Shown here in pieces: positions 9,078 to 16,720 of a DNA stretch of 56,539 nucleotides. The position numbers and the translations under genes were made by a program. The stretch's first letter is position 1; each line of letters starts with the position of its first letter. The notes under the pieces were generated by a model, which searched no databases, was not told where the DNA came from, and was given only the letters and a program-made list of their open reading frames with translations. This stretch comes from Gammaproteobacteria bacterium (GTDB lineage Bacteria; Pseudomonadota; Gammaproteobacteria; SZUA-229). The stretch covers positions 1-56,539 of the forward strand of contig JAOUKV010000022.1 of NCBI GenBank assembly GCA_029882355.1. The letters run 5' to 3'.

Positions 9078-11684
9078 TCAAATTCGATTCATCTGTTTTT
9101 TGGTTTTACTGGTTGCCTGTGCGGTAAATGGATCATCGGGCCAGTAGTGTCTTTTGTATTTTCCGCGCAGTTCCTTTTTTACCTCATGGTAGGTGGTTTG
9201 CCAGAAACTGTTTAAATCCTGTGTCACCTGCATGGGGCGACGGGCAGGTGATAACAAATGCATCATGAGTTTGCAGTGGCCATTTAAAACACCCGGTGTT
9301 TCATATAAACCAAAAACTTCCTGAAGCCGTACGGCGAGAATGGGCTGGACAGGATCGGTGTAATCAATGGTCACGGCAGAACCACTCGGAACATCAATTT
9401 TCTCTGGCGCTAATTGCTTGATTAATTGTTGTTGATCCCAGCTGAGCTGGCTTACGAGCAGATTATGTAAGTCCAGTTTCATGCAGTGTTTAATACTGTT
9501 TTCATTGCTCAGGTGAGGTTGTAACCATACGTCGAGCTTATTAATCAGTGCCTCATCTGCAAAGTCTGGCAGGTCTACATCACTAAATTTATCTTTAAAC
9601 GTTGGTTCGTTATTAATGTGATGATTAATAAATTGTACCCGTTGCTTCAGCTGTTCTGCCTGAGCTGACCAGTTCAAACATTGCAGTCCTGTGTTTTTGA
9701 TCGCCTGTAACAGGCATTGCTGTACGGCATCTCTGGTATCGGATTTTTTGCTTTCACTAATCAGCGATTCCTGCAGAACTATTTTGCCAATGCTGCTGGT
9801 CTGTTTGGCTTCGACACGTTGTAGTGATTCATTCCATGCAATGTTTTCTTTGTGTTGAATGATATCCTGAAAATAATCCTCTAGCTGATCGACGGTGATA
9901 TCGGCGGCCAGATAAATGCAGGCTTCGCCCTGTCTGGCATCAAGGTTGGCAACGACGATATATTCATGAAGATGCTGTTGTAAATAGGGCGGAATAATCG
10001 CGCCTTTGCCATTGCTGAGTAAATAACGCGCTTCGTTGTTACTGCGTTGTTTGGCAATTCTGTCGGGGTAGGCGTAGGCCAGAAGAACGCCGCTATAATT
10101 ATTATCTGGCGTCTCTTTATTTATGTTGGCGTTGCTGCAATTTTTAAGCCGCTTAAAAAAATCATTGGTGGTTTGTAGAATTCGTTTACATTGCTGACTG
10201 TCGACGCCGTGCTGATTATTTTTAGAAAACTGAGTTTGCAGCAGCACATTGAGCCGGTCATGAATGTCGGCGCTCTTGTCTGCACTGGCCAGAAATAAAT
10301 CTTTCTCGGTGAGCAGGCTGGCGATAAGGCAGGCGTGATAAGCCTGATCCAGATTGATCGCAGATAACATCATGTGCGCCAACCTTGGGTGGGTGCCCAG
10401 TCTCAGCATGTCTTGTCCATGGGCTTTGATCTTGCCCTGATCATCAATGGCGTTGAGTTGTTGCAGTAAGGTTTTTGCCTGATTGCTGGCACTGACTGGC
10501 GGTGCATCCATCCACTGCATTTCATCAGCCTGGGTCACGCCCCAGTTGGCCAGCTCCAGCACCAGTGATGACAGGTCGCTGTGTAAAATTTCAGCTGATG
10601 CATGTTTGAGTAAACGCGACTGTTGTTGCGCCGTCCATAAACGGTAACAGACACCAGCAGATAATCTTCCGGCACGACCAGCGCGTTGCTCGGCTGAATC
10701 CTGAGAGATCGACTGTGTTATTAAACGGTTCATGCCAGAGGCGGGACTGTAATCCAGCAGGCGCTCCAGACCCGAATCAATCACACAGCTAATGCCTTCA
10801 ATGGTGATACTTGTTTCTGCGATATTAGTAGCTAATACAATTTTACGCATGGCTTTATCATGGGGCGATGTGATAGCCAAATCCTGTTGCTGTTTATTCA
10901 AACTGCCGTGCAGCGGTGCAATTAAAATATTTTGGATGGCTTCTGTTTCAAGGTGCTGTTTTATCTGTTTAGCCAGCAGATTAATTTCTTTCACACCGGG
11001 CAGAAAAACCAGGCAGTTGCCTTCATGATCATGAATAAATTTTTTGACGGTAGTGGTCAAGCATGAAAGTAATTGCTGCTGTGGATTTAAATGGTTGTTC
11101 TGGCTTATGGCTTTATCGAGATATTTAATCTCAACCGGAAAACTGCGACCTTCGCTCTGAATAATGGGTGCGTTATCGAGCAGGGTAGAGACCGCATCGG
11201 TATTGAGCGTCGCCGACATCGCCAGAATTTTTAAATCCTCGCGTAAAACCTGCTGGCTCTGCAAACACAAAGCCAGTGATAAATCAGCATGCAGACTACG
11301 CTCGTGAAATTCATCAAAAATAACCAGTGCGGTCTTTTTAAGCTCCGGATCAGCCTGCAACTTGCGCGTTAAAATACCCTCAGTGACTACCAGTATTTTT
11401 GTTTTTTCACTAAAGCAGTTATCCTGACGAATCTGGTAACCCACGGTTTCACCCACTTTTTCATTTAACAGATAGGCCATACGTGCGGCAGCGTTACGTG
11501 CGGCTAGACGTCGGGGTTCGAGCAGAATGACCTGTTTATCTTCCAGCCATGGCTGGTCGAGCAGGGCGATGGGTACAGCGGTGGTTTTGCCTGCACCTGG
11601 GGGTGCCTGGAGAACAAGACGGGTGTGGGTGGTTAGTGTGTTTTGTATGTCTGGGAGGACGGCGTTTATTGGCAGGGTTGGCAT
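9078..11684 (-). CDS. hrpB: ATP-dependent helicase HrpB
   Basis: 868 residues from the ATG at 11682-11684. The open frame extends 26 codons further upstream, but MPTLPINAVLPDI aligns with the normal HrpB start, so I place the start there. This is a DExH-box helicase: Walker A APPGAGKTT (about 27-35), DEFH (about 124-127) followed by ERSLHAD, SAT, and the motif VI region QRAGRAGR. The C-terminal HrpB-specific domain includes LSPARRPMQVTQDLNSFW and the final KRHYWPDDP. Length is near that of E. coli HrpB. Its cellular role is poorly defined; the related HrpA acts on stalled ribosomes. No Shine-Dalgarno is obvious; a TATAAT-like stretch lies just upstream of the start. Confidence 0.95.
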   Translation of the reverse strand: MPTLPINAVLPDIQNTLTTHTRLVLQAPPGAGKTTAVPIALLDQPWLEDKQVILLEPRRLAARNAAARMAYLLNEKVGETVGYQIRQDNCFSEKTKILVVTEGILTRKLQADPELKKTALVIFDEFHERSLHADLSLALCLQSQQVLREDLKILAMSATLNTDAVSTLLDNAPIIQSEGRSFPVEIKYLDKAISQNNHLNPQQQLLSCLTTTVKKFIHDHEGNCLVFLPGVKEINLLAKQIKQHLETEAIQNILIAPLHGSLNKQQQDLAITSPHDKAMRKIVLATNIAETSITIEGISCVIDSGLERLLDYSPASGMNRLITQSISQDSAEQRAGRAGRLSAGVCYRLWTAQQQSRLLKHASAEILHSDLSSLVLELANWGVTQADEMQWMDAPPVSASNQAKTLLQQLNAIDDQGKIKAHGQDMLRLGTHPRLAHMMLSAINLDQAYHACLIASLLTEKDLFLASADKSADIHDRLNVLLQTQFSKNNQHGVDSQQCKRILQTTNDFFKRLKNCSNANINKETPDNNYSGVLLAYAYPDRIAKQRSNNEARYLLSNGKGAIIPPYLQQHLHEYIVVANLDARQGEACIYLAADITVDQLEDYFQDIIQHKENIAWNESLQRVEAKQTSSIGKIVLQESLISESKKSDTRDAVQQCLLQAIKNTGLQCLNWSAQAEQLKQRVQFINHHINNEPTFKDKFSDVDLPDFADEALINKLDVWLQPHLSNENSIKHCMKLDLHNLLVSQLSWDQQQLIKQLAPEKIDVPSGSAVTIDYTDPVQPILAVRLQEVFGLYETPGVLNGHCKLMMHLLSPARRPMQVTQDLNSFWQTTYHEVKKELRGKYKRHYWPDDPFTAQATSKTKKQMNRI

Positions 11685-11971
11685 GTGGGGGATTATAGCG
11701 GAAGGTGGAAACTGAATCATTGAATGCAGAGGTGTGGAGGTGCAGGGTAGTGCCATTCTCATGACAATCCGACTTTCTGCCTATCCCTTTTAAGTAATCA
11801 TTCAAACATGATTTTTAATCCCTTGTATGAAGTAATGAATTCCTGTAAAACAACTCAATAATATTAACAAGGCAGTAAATGGTCAAGGGATAGACAGAAA
11901 TCTGCCTATCCCCGAAAAATCGGTCTTCTGTCTAATGCACTGTTATGCTTTAAAACCAAAGAGGATGTTGA
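11685..11971. other. Gene-free stretch with a strong hairpin and a possible cassette junction
   Basis: No gene seen. At 11887-11912 the bases GGGATAG-A-CAGA-AA-TCTG-C-CTATCCC form a near-perfect hairpin with a single A/C mismatch. The arm TCTGCCTATCCC also occurs at 11774-11785. GTTATGC at 11942-11948 resembles the right-hand core box of integron attC sites of the Vibrio type, but no matching left half was found, so it is only suggestive. AGAGGA before the ATG at 11972 is a good ribosome site. Confidence 0.4.
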
Positions 11972-13150
11972 ATGACACTATTTAAATCTATAAGGGAAAT
12001 GGATCAGAGGTTTTCATGGTCGTTTCTCGGTTTTATGGTGGCGATTATAATAGGCTCTGTGACCATATATATTGAATTTTTCAAGGAAAATAAACCTGAC
12101 CTTAATTACATAATAACTGCCAACACCAGCGTTCTTGATATAAGAGAGAATCTTGGTAGTTTGGATGTTCTCTATCACGGGAGTAGTTTAAGCAAAAATA
12201 AAAAGGATCTTCGGTTAATAACTTTTGATGTAATAAATCAAGGTGACACCTCAATTCTTTCAAACTTCTATGACCCCAATGACCCCGTCGGTTTTTCTAT
12301 TGTTGATGGAAAGATAGCTGACGAACCAATATTAATTGGGGCGAGTAATAGTTATTTAGAAAAGAAGCTGGTAATAGAAAAAAAATCTGATGATTCAGTA
12401 TTATTTTCTAATGTGATTTTGGAGCCCGGCGAGTTTTTCAAAATAAAAATACTAGTTCTCCATGAAATATCAAAAAAGCCTACAATCAAGTCTTTTGGGA
12501 AAGTTGCAGGCGTTAATGATATAGATGTTCTTATGGATTTCACATCTGGTAACAAACAAACATTCCTAGAGGAATCATTTGGTGGCGGAGTATACCCAAA
12601 TACTGCGCGTTTTTTTGCTTTTAGTCTTTTATTTATTTTGTTATTGGCATTAATAATTACTACGTTTATACAAATTGAAGAAATGAATGATAAAAGAAGA
12701 AAAAATAAATTAATAAAAGTGTTCAAAGAATATGATACTGATAAAATCACAGAGAAAGACAGCTTCTTTTTTGATTACTATTTGACTAGTGGTGCAGATA
12801 TTATAAAACAGCTATTTAATTTATTAACTGACCAAGAGAGACTAAACCACCTTTTAAAGGAAGATGAAAATCCTAGAAAGAAAAAACGTTCAAGACCATG
12901 GGGCTTAGATGATCAGGAATTATTCTCTGAATTAATGAGCGAGGGTTTTATTGTAGTCGATAACGATGTTGTTACTGTTAATGCTGCTAGGCTCGCTGTA
13001 ATAACTGACTTTTTCAACTACTTGAAGCGTAAAGGTGAATTTAAGAGGTCAAATAGTCTTCCTATACATACTAGAGAAATGGTTATTGAAATGGAAGAGC
13101 ATAACAAATCGTTCAACTTGACCGGCGAAAAAGACTCGTCGTCAAGTTAA
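11972..13150 (+). CDS. Unknown membrane protein in cassette-like context
   Basis: 392 residues, not recognised. There are two hydrophobic spans, at about 18-35 and 208-235. Between them lies a probably extracytoplasmic beta-rich region of about 170 residues (INQGDTSILSNFYDPNDPVG, VILEPGEFFKIKIL). After the second span the cytoplasmic part is charged and rich in lysine (RRKNKLIKVFKEYD, ENPRKKKRSRPWG) and looks helical, perhaps a winged-helix-like end (LFSELMSEGFIVVDNDVV). The gene is clearly AT-rich relative to its neighbours. Its last 17 codons lie inside a complete attC site, the normal arrangement for an integron gene cassette, so it was probably acquired horizontally. A defence or stress role is possible but unsupported. 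Confidence 0.75.
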   Translation: MTLFKSIREMDQRFSWSFLGFMVAIIIGSVTIYIEFFKENKPDLNYIITANTSVLDIRENLGSLDVLYHGSSLSKNKKDLRLITFDVINQGDTSILSNFYDPNDPVGFSIVDGKIADEPILIGASNSYLEKKLVIEKKSDDSVLFSNVILEPGEFFKIKILVLHEISKKPTIKSFGKVAGVNDIDVLMDFTSGNKQTFLEESFGGGVYPNTARFFAFSLLFILLLALIITTFIQIEEMNDKRRKNKLIKVFKEYDTDKITEKDSFFFDYYLTSGADIIKQLFNLLTDQERLNHLLKEDENPRKKKRSRPWGLDDQELFSELMSEGFIVVDNDVVTVNAARLAVITDFFNYLKRKGEFKRSNSLPIHTREMVIEMEEHNKSFNLTGEKDSSSS

Positions 13151-13164
13151 CTCAAACGTTAGGC
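13099..13164 (+). other. Integron-type attC recombination site
   Basis: A 66-bp site with the expected order. The left core box GCATAAC (13099-13105) matches RYYYAAC closely. The arms AACTTGAC (13115-13122) and GTCAAGTT (13141-13148) are perfect complements. Then follow AACTCAAAC and the right core box GTTAGGC (13158-13164), which fits GTTRRRY. The arm-to-box spacing and the unpaired bases between them match folded attC sites. It overlaps the 3' end of the 392-residue gene, and the next gene starts 11 bp beyond it. No integrase gene lies in the window. Confidence 0.75.
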
Positions 13165-13174
13165 TCACAATAAA

Positions 13175-13564
13175 ATGAATACAGCAATAACAATCTCAGC
13201 AGTGTCTAGCATTATTGCATGTGGCGCTTTCTGGGTTTCATACAGAGCATACAAACTATCGGAACAAGGCAGAATAAATGATAAATTACTAGAATTTAGA
13301 ATCAATTTTGTTGAATTAAAAAGCCGCATTGCTGAAGCACAGCGTAATTTTAATAATGTAGAATCAAGCAGCGCTATAAGTATAAAAATCAACGAAGAGT
13401 TAAATAAATTACTCGTTAGAGCAGAAAATCTTGATAAAAAAATGTACGGCGACTTATCGCATTTAAATGAAAAGAAAATAGCTGATGCTACAGTGATGTT
13501 ATCTGACATTCGCATAATAGCTGATTCCTTAAATGAAAAAATCAATAAATTACAAAAGGCCTAA
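13175..13564 (+). CDS. Unknown small membrane-anchored coiled-coil protein
   Basis: 129 residues, not recognised. A hydrophobic N-terminal segment (about 5-22, ISAVSSIIACGAFWVSYRAY) is followed by charged helical sequence with heptad-like spacing (LLEFRINFVELKSRIAEAQR to LNEKINKLQKA). It is probably an inner-membrane protein with a cytoplasmic coiled coil. It begins 11 bp after the attC site, and its stop overlaps GCCTAAC (13559-13565), which looks like the left box of another attC whose right half is missing. It therefore looks like the second cassette of a small array. There is no clear Shine-Dalgarno before the ATG. Strongly AT-rich. Function unknown. Confidence 0.7.
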   Translation: MNTAITISAVSSIIACGAFWVSYRAYKLSEQGRINDKLLEFRINFVELKSRIAEAQRNFNNVESSSAISIKINEELNKLLVRAENLDKKMYGDLSHLNEKKIADATVMLSDIRIIADSLNEKINKLQKA

Positions 13565-13590
13565 CAAGCGACTGTGGCGTCAAGTCCTTA
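13559..13590 (+). other. Truncated attC left half
   Basis: GCCTAAC (13559-13565) followed by AAGCGACTGTGGCGTCAAG resembles the left half of an attC site and sits at the stop codon of the 129-residue gene, as in cassettes. No complementary right half follows; repeat-rich sequence begins instead. A similar ACCTAAC lies at 14470-14480, just after the 122-residue gene. Both are suggestive only. Confidence 0.4.
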
Positions 13591-13658
13591 AATAAATAAT
13601 CAATAAGCCCATTCTGTTTTATTCTTCACCATTGTATTCAGGATGATAATAAACTTTC

Positions 13659-13803
13659 TCATACAGGCAGCCCGCGTAGGGCGCAATAACCGCAGGGCAT
13701 TGCGCCGTATGTCTCAACCAAACGATGAAAAGTTGAATGAGGCCATTCATTCACATATTTAACAAGACCATGTTTGACTGGATTAAAGTGAACGTAATCC
13801 AGG
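13659..13803 (-). pseudogene. Remnant of REP-associated tyrosine (IS200-like) transposase
   Basis: The minus strand from 13803 reads [20 protein letters not shown] and continues [19 protein letters not shown] before a TGA at 13659-13661. This is the C-terminal signature of the Y1 REP-associated transposases (typically NPVKHGLV...WPYSSFH). The N-terminal catalytic part is absent; upstream sequence becomes palindromic repeat, so only about 47 codons survive. These enzymes are tied to the spread of REP palindromes, several of which flank it. Confidence 0.75.
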
Positions 13804-13852
13804 GAATCAAGGGGTCAGACTCCTTGATAAAGCAACGCGGTAAGGCGCAATA

Positions 13853-13892
13853 GCACCGTAGGTACGATTAGCGCCGCGCAATCGTACGCATG
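13853..13892 (+). repeat. 40-bp palindromic repeat, copy A
   Basis: Begins GCACCGTAGGTACGATTAGC and ends ATCGTACGCATG. It matches copy B at 14496-14535 at 34 of 40 positions by my alignment. The core GTACGATT...AATCGTAC, with inner GCG/CGC, forms a hairpin with a bulged A. The substitutions between the copies are mostly transitions. Confidence 0.75.
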
Positions 13893-13944
13893 AACAATAG
13901 GTGTCAGAGAGTAATTCTTTCTAATATACTAATTTATGGTTTCT

Positions 13945-13969
13945 GGTTCCCACGCTCTGCGTGGTAACC
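13945..13969. repeat. GGTTCCCACGC-type palindrome
   Basis: GGTTCCCACGC (13945-13955) and GCGTGGTAACC (13959-13969) are near-perfect inverted arms around TCT. It is a REP-like unit of a kind common between genes in gammaproteobacteria. A small hairpin GAGC-CGAA-GCTC follows at 13981-13992. Confidence 0.6.
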
Positions 13970-13991
13970 CATACTAAGGTGAGCCGAAGCT

Positions 13992-14076
13992 CGTAGGTTG
14001 GCTAGAATGTTTTTCATGAATCCCAACATCTACATGATAATAAAACTGTTGGTTTCGTACCTCAACCCAACCTACG
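13992..14076. repeat. Inverted-repeat unit with GTAGGTTGG ends
   Basis: CGTAGGTTGG (13992-14001) and CCAACCTACG (14067-14076) are perfect 10-bp inverted arms 65 bp apart. The unit is about 85 bp long, has no coding frame and ends 24 bp before the next gene. It looks like a miniature mobile or REP-like unit. Confidence 0.55.
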
Positions 14077-14100
14077 CTACTAAACATGGAGTTATGAAAG

Positions 14101-14469
14101 ATGAATAAATTACTAGTAGTCCTACTTGGCATATTAGGTATGGGGACAGCAAATGCTGATAAACAATTTGAAGCTTCGGCTGGTTTCGACTCTGATATTG
14201 TTCAGCCATTTCTTGAGCGTTTAAACACTCAGCTTGGGCTGGGGCTTGATGTAGTCAGCTTGGTCACATTTACAAAAAGTGTCCCACATGATGATGAGCA
14301 ATCAAGGAATATTAATGTAACGTTCAAGGGTGAAAGCGAAGGATTGGAATATCGCGTTTTTAAAGACGATCCTTACGCCCCGGACTTGTACTTCTTTTCA
14401 AAATCAGAGGCACTAACCAATGCAATTTCAGAGCAGTTTGACATATTCTTCGAAGAGCGAGGAATGTAA
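14101..14469 (+). CDS. Unknown small secreted protein
   Basis: 122 residues with a signal peptide MNKLLVVLLGILGMGTANA, cleaved before DKQFEA. The mature part of about 103 residues is acidic, has no cysteines and looks mixed alpha/beta (NVTFKGESEGLEYRVFKDDP, SEALTNAISEQFDIFFEE). No family is recognised. The ribosome site GGAG at 14088-14091 is well placed. ACCTAAC just after the stop resembles an attC left box, so it may be another cassette remnant. Palindromic repeats lie on both sides. It is likely periplasmic, with function unknown. Confidence 0.65.
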   Translation: MNKLLVVLLGILGMGTANADKQFEASAGFDSDIVQPFLERLNTQLGLGLDVVSLVTFTKSVPHDDEQSRNINVTFKGESEGLEYRVFKDDPYAPDLYFFSKSEALTNAISEQFDIFFEERGM

Positions 14470-14495
14470 CACCTAACGAGAAAGCCAAGGGGGCA

Positions 14496-14535
14496 GCGCC
14501 GTAGGTGCGATTAGCGTAACGTAATCGTACGCATG
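14496..14535 (+). repeat. 40-bp palindromic repeat, copy B
   Basis: Begins GCGCCGTAGGTGCGATTAGC and ends ATCGTACGCATG, in the same orientation as copy A at 13853-13892. The changes relative to copy A slightly weaken the hairpin. The two copies bracket the 122-residue secreted-protein gene. Confidence 0.75.
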
Positions 14536-14710
14536 TATCTGCAGCTTGATACCAGTCGGACCTACGCAACCCATTGAGTAATAATTACAATCATTAAATA
14601 TAGTGCTCTTTTATTGGTTTATACGCTTCGTTTTATGAATGAAAACACCGCTTTCAGAAAACACGTTGTCTTATCTTTTTCTTTTTCTTTTCGATATTTT
14701 AATCCCTTGT

Positions 14711-14843
14711 ACAGCCTGCCTCAGTTTTCGACTTTGGTAGGGTCATAATTCATGGATGAATTATGAGGTTCGTCGAGCTGGACGCGAGCTGAACCGACGC
14801 GTAGGCAAAGTTGGAAGCTGAGGTTTCCCGCAGGGCAGGCTGT
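14711..14843. repeat. 133-bp nested palindromic element (MITE-like or structured RNA)
   Basis: The outer arms ACAGCCTGCC (14711-14720) and GGCAGGCTGT (14834-14843) are perfect complements. Inside them, 14719-14736 and 14805-14822 pair at 15 of 18 positions. In the centre-left, 14743-14766 is a perfect palindrome (TCATAATTCAT, GG, ATGAATTATGA), followed by GGTTC...GAACC arms. The whole unit can fold into a branched cruciform or RNA. It has no coding potential that I trust. Confidence 0.65.
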
Positions 14844-15059
14844 AATGGGGCGAATTTCTTTGGTGCCTTGCTTTTTTCGCAAAAGAAAGACACTCGGCAA
14901 CAAGCCGAAAACAAAAATCATGGTTGGCAAGACGAACAAACGCGGTAAGCCCCAATAAACCCACCTCACCCCAAATACCCTTCAATAAATTTACTGAAAG
15001 AGCCACTTCAAGTATGATATACGAATCAGTTTTATCCAATTAATCAAAAGAGTAATTTC

Positions 15060-15473
15060 ATGAAAAAAATAATAATCACCTTGTCACTACTAATCCCAGT
15101 GGTAAGTTTTGCGCAAACTTCACCTGACATGAGTAGCGACTATATGCAGGATATAATGAAGTCTATAGAGGAAATGGAAATCTGTATGCAGGCTATTGAT
15201 GAAAAAAAGATGGATGCGTTAAAGGATGATTCAGTTCGTATTGGAGAAGAAATTACCGCTTTGTGTAAAGATGGAAAGCGTTCGCAGGCTCAGGAAAAGG
15301 CTATTTCATACGGGAAGAAAATGCTGAACGATGCCACAATGAAAGCGATGATTAAATGTAATGAGCCGATGAAAGGAATCATGAAAGCGACACCAATAAT
15401 ACCATTTGATGTGAATGCAGAAATCAAGGATAAGCATGTCTGTGATAAGGATGATAGGTTAAATTCGTTGTGA
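15060..15473 (+). CDS. Unknown small secreted helical protein
   Basis: 137 residues. The signal peptide MKKIIITLSLLIPVVSFA is cleaved before QTSPDM. The mature part is helical and methionine-rich, with a charged stretch (MEICMQAIDEKKMDALKDDS). It contains four cysteines that could form two disulfides (in EICM, TALCKDG, MIKCNEP and KHVCDKD). No family is recognised. The protein is probably periplasmic. The gene stands alone between repeat elements, and AGAGTAA is the only candidate ribosome site. Confidence 0.65.
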   Translation: MKKIIITLSLLIPVVSFAQTSPDMSSDYMQDIMKSIEEMEICMQAIDEKKMDALKDDSVRIGEEITALCKDGKRSQAQEKAISYGKKMLNDATMKAMIKCNEPMKGIMKATPIIPFDVNAEIKDKHVCDKDDRLNSL

Positions 15474-15539
15474 ACCCAAATGTCCAGGCGATACAGCCAG
15501 CTAATTAATTGACGAATTAAAGGGGATGCTCCTTTGACT

Positions 15540-15599
15540 GTAGGTCAGGAGCCCTTTCCCGACGTTTTAGGTTTTGTCGGCATGGGGATGCCGACCTAC
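15540..15599. repeat. Nested palindrome near the cvfB-like stop
   Basis: Perfect inner hairpin GTCGGCAT-GGGG-ATGCCGAC (15576-15595) inside outer arms GTAGGTC (15540-15546) / GACCTAC (15593-15599). It is a dispersed-repeat type of unit. It could double as a terminator between the convergent genes, but it lacks a clear U tract. Confidence 0.5.
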
Positions 15600-15620
15600 T
15601 ATCTGCTTTTTGTTATCAAG

Positions 15621-16457
15621 CTATTTTTCAACCAACCGAATCCCATCCTTCTCAATACTAATAACCCTTTGCTTATACAACCCACCAATCGTCTTTTTAA
15701 ACGCGCCCTTACTCATGCCAAACATATCGGCAATCAATTTAGGATCTGATTTATCATGTACGGCTGCAAAACCGTTGTTGTTTTTTAAATGATCTAAAAT
15801 GAGTGTTGCATTTTTATCGCGAGTGACTTGTCCGCCTTCGAGGCTCAAATCAATTTTTCCGTCGGGCCTTATATGTTTAATAAAGCCCTTGATGCTTTGG
15901 CCAAAACTTAAACGCTGATGCACCTCGTTTTTATAGAGCACGCCCCAATGACTTTGGTTAACAATGGCTTTGTAACCCAGGTCGGTGCTATTGGCGATAA
16001 TTAAATCGACCTGCTGTTGTGGTTTGAAGTCATGAGGTGCTTCTTCGTCAATAAATTTGTCGATTTTAGATGAGGCTACAATTCGTCCATCGGTATCAGT
16101 GATATAGATATACACCAAATAGGATTTCCCAACTTCCAGCGGTTTATGCTGCTCAGAAAATGGCACTAATAGGTCTTTATCCAGTCCCCAGTTTAAAAAT
16201 GCACCAACACTGGTATTGTCGACTACTTCTAAATAAGCAAATTCACCGACACGGGCTTTGGGGGTTTGGGTGGTAGCGACAAGTCGATCTTCGGAATCGA
16301 GATAGAGGAAAACATTCAGATAATCGCCCTCAGCCAGGTCACTGGGCGCATATTTGGCGGGTAATAGCACTTCACCAAGATTCTCAGCATCCAGATAAAA
16401 ACCAAAATCAACGGCTTTGACTACATCTAGTTCATACGTTCTGCCAATTTTTATCAT
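15621..16457 (-). CDS. CvfB-family S1-like RNA-binding protein
   Basis: 278 residues. Three S1-like OB-fold segments are followed by a C-terminal winged-helix: MIKIGRTYELDVVKAVDFG (first), VGEFAYLEVVDNTSVGAFLN and KDLLVPFSEQ (second), YKAIVNQSHWGVLYKNEV (third), then LIADMFGMSKGAFKKTIGGL and the final KDGIRLVEK. This matches the CvfB/YitL family of S1-domain RNA-binding proteins, which affect post-transcriptional regulation in some Firmicutes; the role in proteobacteria is not well defined. The gene is alone, with palindromic repeats beyond its stop. The start is the first ATG and matches the family N terminus. Confidence 0.88.
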   Translation of the reverse strand: MIKIGRTYELDVVKAVDFGFYLDAENLGEVLLPAKYAPSDLAEGDYLNVFLYLDSEDRLVATTQTPKARVGEFAYLEVVDNTSVGAFLNWGLDKDLLVPFSEQHKPLEVGKSYLVYIYITDTDGRIVASSKIDKFIDEEAPHDFKPQQQVDLIIANSTDLGYKAIVNQSHWGVLYKNEVHQRLSFGQSIKGFIKHIRPDGKIDLSLEGGQVTRDKNATLILDHLKNNNGFAAVHDKSDPKLIADMFGMSKGAFKKTIGGLYKQRVISIEKDGIRLVEK

Positions 16458-16582
16458 TATGTGCTCTTAGAGATGAATAACTTTTGCGGTTTAGTGAATT
16501 ATACAGTTCAATTTGTACGAGTAGAGGGGATATTGGTCAAGCATAAGGTTAATTGTGCTCTCTCCTATTTTATTGAAGGATT

Positions 16583-16714
16583 ATGTCTACAAAATATCCT
16601 GGAATTGGTCTACTATCGGTGTGGTTATTATGGGTTTCCACTGTAATAAGTAAAATTAATATAAACGTACCTGGCTTCAAAGAATGGATTTCTGAGCAAG
16701 GTTGTTCGAACTGA
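16583..16714 (+). CDS. Small membrane protein upstream of a diguanylate cyclase
   Basis: A 43-residue frame from the ATG at 16583 to the TGA at 16712-16714, starting MSTKYPGIGLLSVWLLWVST. It has one hydrophobic span (about 8-23) and a short C-terminal tail ending EQGCSN. A plausible ribosome site (GAAGGA, 16575-16580) precedes the ATG, and the diguanylate cyclase ATG follows the stop by only 6 bp, which suggests co-transcription. Not recognised. It may be real or a leader peptide; I rate it moderate because short open frames arise by chance. Confidence 0.5.
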   Translation: MSTKYPGIGLLSVWLLWVSTVISKININVPGFKEWISEQGCSN

Positions 16715-16720
16715 GAACCA

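Larger units (their letters stand above)
13565..14100. other. Repeat-rich intergenic stretch
   Basis: No intact gene. It holds a transposase remnant (13659-13803), a short palindrome TCAAGG...CCTTGA (13807-13827), one copy of a 40-bp hairpin repeat, a GGTTCCCACGC-type palindrome and an inverted-repeat unit around GTAGGTTGG. This resembles a landing zone for REP-like elements next to the cassette genes. Confidence 0.6.
14470..15059. other. Gene-free stretch with structured repeats
   Basis: Holds copy B of the 40-bp repeat and the nested palindrome at 14711-14843. The two overlapping minus-strand frames in 14721-15039 are in different phases, lack any recognisable domain and cover the palindrome, so I do not call them genes. 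From 14844 to 15059 I see only CTTTGGTGCC-type repeat-like sequence and the leader of the next gene. Confidence 0.55.

Noticed and set aside
12352-12750. A 132-codon minus-strand frame within the 392-residue gene
   Set aside because: It is antisense to the cassette gene, Ser/Ile/Phe-rich as expected from mirrored AT-rich coding sequence, and has no ribosome site.
14721-15039. Two overlapping minus-strand frames of 82 and 92 codons
   Set aside because: They overlap each other in different phases, cover a long palindrome, and show no protein-like pattern or ribosome site; typical of a dispersed noncoding repeat.
16461-16646. A 61-codon frame just upstream of the diguanylate cyclase
   Set aside because: It starts with a non-ATG codon, lacks a ribosome site and has no recognisable pattern; the overlapping 43-codon frame at 16583 has a better ribosome site and spacing.
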